Positions 1-6,760 of a DNA stretch of 50,268 nt are shown piece by piece; position 1 is the first letter of the stretch; each line of letters starts with the position of its first letter. The notes below the pieces were generated by a model. That model was not told the DNA's origin, made no database searches, and saw only the letters and a list, made by a program, of their open reading frames with translations. Position numbers and translations under genes: made by a program. Origin of the DNA: Thermoguttaceae bacterium (GTDB lineage Bacteria > Planctomycetota > Planctomycetia > Pirellulales > Thermoguttaceae). The stretch lies in assembly GCA_017447745.1 (NCBI GenBank), contig JAFSMW010000174.1:1-50268 (forward strand), given 5' to 3'.

Positions 1-28
1 CTTTTTCAATTATTCTCTCCCCCGGGGG

Positions 29-57
29 TTGATTTCTGTTTTTAATTGGTTTATACT
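29..57 (+). promoter_or_regulatory. Putative sigma-70 promoter of the xylanase gene
   Basis: TTGATT at 29-34 and TATACT at 52-57 are separated by 17 bp. The match to consensus is 4/6 and 5/6. Transcription would start near 64 and place the 7-bp repeat element at 82-134 in the 5' untranslated leader of the xylanase gene. Prediction only. Confidence 0.45.
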
Positions 58-81
58 AGATGTAAATTATTCAAGATTAAG

Positions 82-134
82 CTGGTAGAACGCTTGCGTC
101 CCTACCGCGTACCACTAACCACTTATTACTTCTT
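82..134 (+). repeat. Heptamer-array element before the xylanase start
   Basis: The segment has a core like ACGCTTGCGT followed by degenerate 7-bp units (taccact, aaccact, tattact) in which ACT recurs every 7 bases. It ends 7 bp before the ATG at 142. It resembles the right half of the element at 43823-43880 before the sulfatase gene, including the cgcttgcgtc core. No SD sequence lies between the array and the start codon. Confidence 0.6.
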
Positions 135-141
135 TCCCACC

Positions 142-1650
142 ATGAAAAAACTGCTTTTATCCCTCAGCGCGATTGCCGCATTGATGTCCGCATCGGCGCT
201 GGCTCAGACCGACCCGGCGGCGGAACCTGATCCGGGCGTGATGTCAGACGCCTATTATCAGATTTGGAACGACGACGTTCAGAAAGCCATCGACGAACGA
301 ATCGAAAAGTACCGCAAGGCGGATGCGGTCCTCGAACTGACGGACGTCAAGCCGGGAACGGACGTCAAAGTCGAACAGATTTCTCACGAGTTCATTTTCG
401 GAGCGCATATCTTCAACTTCAATCAACTCGGCACGACGGAACGGAACGAGAAATACAAGGCTCTGTACGGGACGCTGTTCAATTCCGCGACGATTGCGTT
501 TTATTGGCAGCGCTTTGAAATGGAGCCGGGCAAACCCCGGTTCAAAACCGAACAACGCGACACGGAAGAGTTCTGGAACAACGTCGAAAACCCGAAAAGT
601 CAGCCGCACTGGCGGCGTCCGTCGACTGACCAGGTTGTCGAATTCTGCAAGTCAAAGGGAATTCGCCTTCACGGGCACACGATTATCTGGGGTAACCAGA
701 GATGGCAGCGTCCGACGTGGTTGTGGGACTACGTCTCTCTGCAGTTCCCGGAAGAGCGCGCGATTCTCTTCAAGACGGCGGAAGCCCGCAAGACGATGAC
801 GCCGGAAGAAATCTACAAGCTGGCGCCGCATTACTTCGATACGATGAACCAGATGTACTGGAATCGCATCCGAATGCTGGCGGAGCATTACAACGGAACG
901 CTTGACAGCTGGGACGTCGTCAACGAAAGCGCGACTGACTATCACGGAAAAGCTGTAACAGGCGACAAAGTAACAAAGAGCAAATACGGACACATCATGC
1001 CGGGCGACTACACGTACAATTCATTCAAAATCGCTCAGGAAGCGTTCCCTGAATCCGTCAAGCTCAATATCAACGACTACGCGAACAACCAGAATTATGC
1101 CGATCAGGTCAACGACCTTGTCGCTCACGGTTGCAAGATTGACATCGTCGGGTCGCAAATGCACCTGTTCAACCCTAAGCAGACGCTGGATATTGCCGCT
1201 GGAGCGGAGATCCAAACGCCAACCAAGGTTCTCAATACGATGAAGATTCTGGCGACGACAGGGCGCCCAATTCACTTGAGCGAAATCACGATTACCGCGC
1301 CCAACGACGACGCCAACGGCAGAGCGATTCAGGCGATTGTCGCCCGAAATTTGTATCGACTCTGGTTCAGCGTCCCTGAAATGATGGGCATCACGTGGTG
1401 GAACGTCGTTGACGACTGCGGCGCGCCGGGCGAACCGACAACGTCCGGACTGTTCACCCGCAACATGGAACCCAAACCGTCCTATTTCGCCTTGAACAAA
1501 CTCATCAACGAGGAATGGAAGACGAACTTCGTTCAGAAAGCGGACGCCGAAACCGTCACGCTGCAGTTCCGCGGATTCAAAGGCAAATACCGCGCGACCT
1601 GGACGGACAAAAAAGGTCAGACGCAGACAAAAGAGTTTACGGTCAAGTAA
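142..1650 (+). CDS. Secreted GH10 endo-1,4-beta-xylanase
   Basis: This 502-residue exported enzyme is predicted to cleave beta-1,4 xylan internally. The start at 142 is chosen because it opens a normal Sec signal peptide (MKKLLLSLSAIAALMSASALA); an upstream in-frame GTG at 46 would add 32 non-signal residues. GH10 hallmarks are visible: GHTIIWGNQ, WDVVNES with the acid/base Glu at residue 262, HLSEITI with the nucleophile Glu at residue 381, and WWNVVDD followed by GLFTRNMEPKPSY near the C-terminus. Residues 40-85, before the barrel, resemble the small beta-rich N-terminal extension common in planctomycete GH10 proteins. The last 45 residues form a short beta-rich tail. It opens the saccharolytic block and may be transcribed from the promoter at 29-57. 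The family is secure; the exact substrate is inferred. Confidence 0.93.
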   Translation: MKKLLLSLSAIAALMSASALAQTDPAAEPDPGVMSDAYYQIWNDDVQKAIDERIEKYRKADAVLELTDVKPGTDVKVEQISHEFIFGAHIFNFNQLGTTERNEKYKALYGTLFNSATIAFYWQRFEMEPGKPRFKTEQRDTEEFWNNVENPKSQPHWRRPSTDQVVEFCKSKGIRLHGHTIIWGNQRWQRPTWLWDYVSLQFPEERAILFKTAEARKTMTPEEIYKLAPHYFDTMNQMYWNRIRMLAEHYNGTLDSWDVVNESATDYHGKAVTGDKVTKSKYGHIMPGDYTYNSFKIAQEAFPESVKLNINDYANNQNYADQVNDLVAHGCKIDIVGSQMHLFNPKQTLDIAAGAEIQTPTKVLNTMKILATTGRPIHLSEITITAPNDDANGRAIQAIVARNLYRLWFSVPEMMGITWWNVVDDCGAPGEPTTSGLFTRNMEPKPSYFALNKLINEEWKTNFVQKADAETVTLQFRGFKGKYRATWTDKKGQTQTKEFTVK

Positions 1651-1724
1651 AGTTGCGAGTTGCGAGTAGCGAGTTGCGAGACGGCTCGTAACTTACTACT
1701 GCCTACTGCCTATTGCCTACTGCC
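1651..1724 (+). repeat. Heptamer-array element between xylanase and phosphoesterase genes
   Basis: The left arm is about four copies of GAGTTGC/GAGTAGC (1651-1680). A small CGAG-acgg-CTCG hairpin sits at 1677-1688. The right arm (1690-1724) is four copies of ctactgc/ctattgc. Both arms have strict 7-bp period with AGT (left) or ACT (right) in phase. The element starts directly after the xylanase stop and ends 21 bp before the next start. Confidence 0.75.
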
Positions 1725-1745
1725 TTTTATCCCTATTCACTAACC

Positions 1746-3815
1746 ATGACAAACAAATCCCTTAATTCCCAAATGTTCTCCCGGCGCAGTTTCCTGGCAG
1801 CAGCAGGCGCGTCCGCCGGTTTGTTTTTCGTTCCCCGCAGCGTTTTCGCCGATTCCCCCGACGACGTCGTTCTTCGGGCGGCTATCGTCAGCGACGTCCA
1901 TTATAAAAACAGACGCGACACGCCGGAAGTCGAGCGGTTAGAACGCATGCTCCAGTTCGTCAACGAGTACTCCGCGTCACAGCCGTACAAGAATTTCGAC
2001 GTCCTGATGATCGGCGGCGACATGTCCGACAACGGCAGAGTCGATCAAAGCGGGCTGCTTCGCGACTCGCTCAAAAAATACCTCAAGCCGGAAACGAAAT
2101 GGATTTTCTGCATGGGCAACCACGACCATTACGGCGGAAACCGTCAGATTTGGGAAGAACTCTTTGAACAGCCCGCCAACAAGCGCGTTGAGGTCAACGG
2201 ATTCCAGTTCATCACGCTTTCATGCGAAAAGGGCACGATGAGAGACGGCGATTTTCAGTACGCGATGTCGTGGCTGAAAGAACAGCTCGACGCCGCTTGC
2301 GCTGACAATTCGAACAAGCCGGTTTTCCTCATCCATCATTACCCGGTTCGCGGCACCGTTTACGGCAGCTGTCTGCCTGACCGCTGGGGGACGGGCGACC
2401 TGTGCGAGTTGCTCAAGAATTACCCGCGGTTGATTGACTTTGCCGGGCATTCACATTACCCAACCACCGACCCGCGATCCGCCTGGCAGGGCGAGTACAC
2501 CGCGTTCGGAACCGGCACGCTGAGCTATTTTATTATGCGGTACGACAAACTGACCCGCCCGGCGGAATATCGGAAAGCCGGCAACGCCTACATCATGGAA
2601 ATTCATGCTGACAACAGCGTCGTTTTGAAAGTCTACGACGCCGTAACAAACAAGTTCTTTGACTGCGTCTACGTGGTCGCTCAGCCCGGCGCGGTCGATA
2701 AGTTCATCTATACAAACAAACGTTACGAAACCAGTCTTCCCCCGCACTGGGCGGACGACGCAGAGGCGACGGTTGAAAATGTCACGCCCGTTTCCGCGGA
2801 CATTACGTTCCCGCAGGCGAAATGGGACGTTCACGAGAGCATCGTCCATTCGTACCGAATCGACGTCGCCCGGCTTGCCAAAGACGCTCAGTCGGGAACT
2901 GAGACGTGGATCGACCTGCCGAGTCAATACGAGTGGTCGCAGTACTTCTTCAACGACATGCCGGATTCGCTGACGGTTAAGCTCAACGGTTTAAGCTGGA
3001 ACTCTCAGTACAAATATTCTGTTACAGCGTTGAACTGTTTCGAGAAGGAATCGGAAAAGAAGCTGGAAGGGACGTTTGCCACGCCCGCCGACCCGGAAGA
3101 ATGCGTTGACCAGAACGCTGCCAAGCCGGACGCCAACGTCTTAAACGTCTACTTCACGCCGGACGGACCCGTCAACGCGCCAGTCAATTTGAAAAAGACG
3201 CAAAAGACGGTTGAGGTTATCGGCTCGCCGTTGTATGTAACAGACCCTGACGCCGGCGCCGTCGTTGCCGTCTTTGACGGGGCGACAAACCATTGCCAAA
3301 TCCGCTTTACGGAGGAAGAGTATTCCCGACTGTCCAACGCGATTTCCTATACCGCCAAATTCAAGCTGGAAAAGATGGAGCCGCGTCTGATGGCGCCGTT
3401 TGGCAACACCCAGATCGGCGGGTACAACTTCCGCGTCGACGGCAAGAAGAAACAGCTGGAAGTCTGGATGGAAATCGACAAACATTACCACATCCTGTAC
3501 GTACCCATCGAGGCGGGTAAGTACTATTCCGCCGCGTGCGTCTACGACGGCAAGGCGATTGTCGTCTACCTCAACGGGGTGGAAAAGGCGAGAAAAGCCG
3601 TTTCCGGCAAACTGACGTATACCGAGACGCCGGAAAGTCGGTCGTTCTGCATCGGCTCTGACATCTCCGGCAAAGGAACTGGCGAGTTCTTCTTCCCCGG
3701 ATGCGTCGCCTACGCCCGCGTCTACAGCTGGGCGCTGACGCCGGAACAGGTCAAAGCAATTAGCAATTGTCGCAAGCCGAATTTTTGGGCGGACGCCTCC
3801 GCGTTTAGTTTGTAA
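1746..3815 (+). CDS. Tat-exported metallophosphoesterase with C-terminal LamG-like domain
   Basis: This 689-residue protein has a calcineurin-type metallophosphoesterase domain with all metal motifs: D50-x-H52, GGD at 90-92, GNHD at 124-127, paired His at 197-198 and GHSH at 234-237. A fibronectin-like stretch follows at about residues 345-450. A concanavalin/LamG-like jelly roll fills about 500-680. The N-terminus has a twin-arginine signal (FSRRSFLAAAGASAG), so export as a folded metalloprotein is likely. The start at 1746 is preferred; an in-frame ATG at 1713 lies inside the upstream repeat, and 1773 is a third option. No SD is visible. The substrate is unknown; sugar phosphates, phospholipids or nucleotides are all possible. 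Its place in a glycosidase block and its lectin-like tail suggest it acts at a glycan surface. Confidence 0.85.
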   Translation: MTNKSLNSQMFSRRSFLAAAGASAGLFFVPRSVFADSPDDVVLRAAIVSDVHYKNRRDTPEVERLERMLQFVNEYSASQPYKNFDVLMIGGDMSDNGRVDQSGLLRDSLKKYLKPETKWIFCMGNHDHYGGNRQIWEELFEQPANKRVEVNGFQFITLSCEKGTMRDGDFQYAMSWLKEQLDAACADNSNKPVFLIHHYPVRGTVYGSCLPDRWGTGDLCELLKNYPRLIDFAGHSHYPTTDPRSAWQGEYTAFGTGTLSYFIMRYDKLTRPAEYRKAGNAYIMEIHADNSVVLKVYDAVTNKFFDCVYVVAQPGAVDKFIYTNKRYETSLPPHWADDAEATVENVTPVSADITFPQAKWDVHESIVHSYRIDVARLAKDAQSGTETWIDLPSQYEWSQYFFNDMPDSLTVKLNGLSWNSQYKYSVTALNCFEKESEKKLEGTFATPADPEECVDQNAAKPDANVLNVYFTPDGPVNAPVNLKKTQKTVEVIGSPLYVTDPDAGAVVAVFDGATNHCQIRFTEEEYSRLSNAISYTAKFKLEKMEPRLMAPFGNTQIGGYNFRVDGKKKQLEVWMEIDKHYHILYVPIEAGKYYSAACVYDGKAIVVYLNGVEKARKAVSGKLTYTETPESRSFCIGSDISGKGTGEFFFPGCVAYARVYSWALTPEQVKAISNCRKPNFWADASAFSL

Positions 3816-3970
3816 AATGGGGTAGATATTGCGTTTACATGGACGTTTCCTCAAAAATAATTCCCGCTCCCCCATTTATTTTTCAAGCGATTAATATATA
3901 ATTGAATAAGAATCGGGCGAGATTCCCCGCCCAATTATCATATTTAACCTTTAACTAAGATAAAACCTCC

Positions 3971-4864
3971 ATGGCTGCCAGTAACGCTCAAATTGTCGAA
4001 GAACTTCGATGGAAAAAATTCCCTTTATTAAACGACGGGTTCGTCTGTCTGGTTGACTGCATGGGCGACGACGAAGCGCTCGTTCAGGCGGCGCGCGTCA
4101 GCTACGGCGATGGCACCCGACCCGTTTCCGACAACCGGACTTTGATTCGTTACCTGCTGCGCCATCGTCACACGACGCCGTTTGAAATGGCGGAAATCAA
4201 GTTTCTCGTTCGCGTCCCGATGGATACATGGCGGCAATGGATTCGACATCGTACCGCGTCCGTTAACGAATACAGCACCCGGTACTCGCTGGCTATTGAT
4301 TCCATGGTAACTACCCCGCCGGATGAATGGCGAACGCAGGCGACGACCAACCGTCAAGGCAGCGGCGATTATCTCCCGGCAGAGCAGGGCGCTGCGCTGA
4401 CGGAGTCCGAGGCGAAATTCCAGCAGTCCGCCCGGGATTTGTATCAGTCCCGAATCGACGCTGGCATCGCCCGCGAGCAGGCGAGAAAAGACCTGCCTCT
4501 TTGCACCTATACCGAGGCGTACTGGAAAATCGACCTCCACAATCTGCTGCATTTCCTCATGCTCCGCATGGAATCGCACGCTCAGCTGGAAATTCGTCAG
4601 TACGCTACCGTCATGGGCGAAGAGATTGTCTCAAAGCTCTTCCCGCTGACGTGGGAAGCGTTCAAAGATTATATTATGGACTCCATCCAGCTCACGCGTC
4701 TGGATTCTCAGGTCATTCAGCGCATTGCCGCGACCGGGAAATCTCCTGTTACAATCGACGAGTTCCTCGCCTTGGGCGACCCGTCCTGGCAGGGCTTGCA
4801 GCGATGCCGAGAACGCGACGAGTGTCTGGAAAAACTCCAGTTCCTGGGCTTAGTAGAAAAATAA
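3971..4864 (+). CDS. thyX: Flavin-dependent thymidylate synthase ThyX
   Basis: ThyX makes dTMP from dUMP using methylene-tetrahydrofolate and FAD. The diagnostic RHR-x7-S motif is intact (R92-H93-R94 to S102, in RHRTASVNEYSTRY). The preceding RHRHTTPFE segment and the later HLLHFLMLRMESHAQLEIR-like helix match the family. At 297 residues it is longer than the typical 220-250, through an insertion around residues 115-165 that recurs in many ThyX proteins. A TATAAT hexamer at 3897-3902 could serve as a -10 box, with a poor -35. There is no convincing SD before ATG 3971. It is a housekeeping gene unrelated in function to its neighbours. Confidence 0.96.
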   Translation: MAASNAQIVEELRWKKFPLLNDGFVCLVDCMGDDEALVQAARVSYGDGTRPVSDNRTLIRYLLRHRHTTPFEMAEIKFLVRVPMDTWRQWIRHRTASVNEYSTRYSLAIDSMVTTPPDEWRTQATTNRQGSGDYLPAEQGAALTESEAKFQQSARDLYQSRIDAGIAREQARKDLPLCTYTEAYWKIDLHNLLHFLMLRMESHAQLEIRQYATVMGEEIVSKLFPLTWEAFKDYIMDSIQLTRLDSQVIQRIAATGKSPVTIDEFLALGDPSWQGLQRCRERDECLEKLQFLGLVEK

Positions 4865-4887
4865 GGCGTCCGTTGCGTTAAAAATGA

Positions 4888-4994
4888 TTTTAAACACGAA
4901 AAACACGAAATAAGCGAAATATTCGAAAAATTTTTTAGATATAAAATTATCCTTTTCGTGTTCTTTCGTTCTTTTCGTGTATTTCGTGTTAAAA
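4888..4994. repeat. Imperfect inverted repeat rich in CACGAA/TTCGTG
   Basis: The left arm (about 4888-4928) contains aacacgaaaaacacgaaat. The right arm (about 4952-4994) reads back as the near complement, with TTTTCGTGT twice and TTTCGTGTTAAAA. The two arms could pair over roughly 35-40 bases with mismatches. It fills the spacer between thyX and the double DUF1080 gene. There is no T-run typical of a terminator. Confidence 0.6.
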
Positions 4995-5095
4995 AATAAA
5001 CGTTGGATTAATCAAAAATTTTACTGTCCCTTGCCGCGGTATCGAAAACGGTTTTCTTTTCGCGGCGAGAGCGAAATAATAAAAAGGGAAACATC

Positions 5096-6376
5096 ATGAA
5101 AAAGTTTGCTTTGCTTTTAGCCTCGCTGGTCTGCTTTAGCGCATCAGCCATGGCGGAAGAAGAGGGATTCGTCTCTCTGTTTAACGGACAAGACCTTACC
5201 GGCTGGACGGTCAACGGCGGGTATGCCACCTACGCTGTTGAAGACGGAACGATTGTTGGGACTTGCGCTCCCAACAAGCCGATGAACACGTTCCTCTGCA
5301 CGGAAAAGGAATACGGCAACTTCATTCTGAAATTTCAGGTGAAGTTCCTCGAAAACGGCAACTCCGGCTGCCAGTTCCGTTCTCATACGCGCCCGGAAAA
5401 CGGACGCAACCGCGTCTTCGGCTATCAGTGCGAAATCGAACCCACCGGCTCTGTTTGCGGTCACATCTACGACGAAGGACGCCGCGGACATACAAAGGGA
5501 TACGTCTGGCTGGATACGTTCACCCCGCAGGAACGTCTGGACGCTTCCAAGGCGGACTGGAAAGTTGGCGAATGGAACGACGTCGAAATTCAGGCGGTTG
5601 GTCCGTCCATTAAAACCTGGATCAACGGACATCTGGTTGCCGACATCATGGACACGTACGACATGACCGGCTTTATCGGCTTGCAGGTTCACGCCGGCAA
5701 AGCCTGCAAAGTCGCGTGGAAGAACATTCGCATTAAAGACCTCGGCGTAAGCGAATGGAAATCGTTCTTCGTCAAAGGCGACGACGGCAAATACAAGCTC
5801 GAAAAAGCCTATTTCGTTCTCCCGCAGGAATGGTCGTTCATGGAAGACGGAACGCTGCACGGCGATCACAAATCCGCTGAAAAGCGCGACGGCTTGGTCA
5901 TTTCCAACGACAACTACGACAACTTCGCCGCCCGCGTTACCTACAGGATGAACGGCGGCAACAGCGCTCTGTACTTCCGCGCCGAAGAAACGGAAGCCCC
6001 GTGGGTTCTCCGCGGCTGGCAGAACGAAATCGCCAACAACTCCAAGGACTCCGCCCTCTGGCATACTGCTGGAATTATCAAGGGAAAGATGATCGGCGGC
6101 CGCGGCTGGGTCGTTTCCAATGACGAAATCGTCGAAAACGTCCGCAATAAAAACGTTCCTGAAGAATGGAACACGACCGCGACCATCGCCGTCGGCGACC
6201 GCATGGTTCAGACGCTCAACGGATACTGCACGTCCGACATCGTCGACCCGAAATGCGAGAAGACCGGCAAACTCGGTCTGCAAATGCACGGCGGAACGGA
6301 CTGCGAAATGTTCTTTAAGAACTGGGACTACATGCCCCTCACCCCGGAAATGGTCGAACTGATCAACCGAAAATAA
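5096..6376 (+). CDS. Secreted protein with two DUF1080 (3-keto-disaccharide hydrolase-like) domains
   Basis: This 426-residue protein has a Sec signal peptide (MKKFALLLASLVCFSASAMA). It contains two copies of the DUF1080/PF06439 jelly roll. The first, at about 24-215, opens with the typical GFVSLFNGQDLTGWTVNGG and continues through NSGCQFRSHTR and the GHIYDEGRRG segment. The second, at about 240-415, includes WSFMEDGTLHG and NSALYFRAEE. Family members act on 3-keto-glycosides, and many planctomycetes carry dozens of copies. Tandem fusion is less common than the single-domain form seen at 23714. A weak purine-rich RBS (AAAAGGGAAA) precedes the ATG. The export route fits glycan turnover outside the cytoplasm. 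Enzyme activity of each domain is inferred, not shown. Confidence 0.88.
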   Translation: MKKFALLLASLVCFSASAMAEEEGFVSLFNGQDLTGWTVNGGYATYAVEDGTIVGTCAPNKPMNTFLCTEKEYGNFILKFQVKFLENGNSGCQFRSHTRPENGRNRVFGYQCEIEPTGSVCGHIYDEGRRGHTKGYVWLDTFTPQERLDASKADWKVGEWNDVEIQAVGPSIKTWINGHLVADIMDTYDMTGFIGLQVHAGKACKVAWKNIRIKDLGVSEWKSFFVKGDDGKYKLEKAYFVLPQEWSFMEDGTLHGDHKSAEKRDGLVISNDNYDNFAARVTYRMNGGNSALYFRAEETEAPWVLRGWQNEIANNSKDSALWHTAGIIKGKMIGGRGWVVSNDEIVENVRNKNVPEEWNTTATIAVGDRMVQTLNGYCTSDIVDPKCEKTGKLGLQMHGGTDCEMFFKNWDYMPLTPEMVELINRK

Positions 6377-6760
6377 ACGAGAAATAGTATTCTCAATATA
6401 ATACGCTGCAATTAAAAAGCCCGGAGTTTCCAAGGAAATTCCGGGCTGCGGTGTAATGACGGTATGTACCATGAAAGTCGGTGAACTCCCTGGACTTGTC
6501 TGCATTAACCGTTAACGCATAGAGATGAGGAAGTATGCGTTGACTTTCATGGATTTGGTTTAAGGGTTGAATTAAATCATCTATAAATATACCATTATTC
6601 CTAAAATAATCAAGGACTCTCTCCAAATTTTTTGATGAAGAGTTGTTTTCTTTTTTCTCCGTCCCCCTATTTACTTCTATAATTCATTCTGATACAATAA
6701 TCTGTATACTTGAACCCCGCCGATGGCGTTTACTTCAATCATTCAACCCCCAGATATAAA
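6377..6760. other. Gene-free spacer with one strong stem-loop
   Basis: I see no supported coding sequence here. The only clear structure is the stem-loop at 6418-6447. An in-frame ATG at 6710 would lengthen the next protein by 17 residues, but they break its signal peptide, so I treat that stretch as leader. Confidence 0.6.
6418..6447 (-). terminator. Strong stem-loop, terminator-like only on the minus strand
   Basis: AGCCCGGA (6418-6425) pairs with TCCGGGCT (6440-6447), and TTTCC/GGAAA extends the stem inward. On + the right side has no T-run. On - the stem is followed by TTTTT, so as an intrinsic terminator it would act on transcripts coming from the right. It may instead be an mRNA 3'-end stabiliser for the DUF1080 gene. 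Confidence 0.5.

Noticed and set aside
46-141. N-terminal extension of the xylanase from an upstream GTG
   Set aside because: The added 32 residues are basic and translated from a repeat element; the internal ATG at 142 opens a proper signal peptide.
5144-6505. 453-codon open frame on - opposite the double DUF1080 gene
   Set aside because: It mirrors the codon bias of the + gene, has no signal, RBS or recognisable domain, and the + product is a clear family member.
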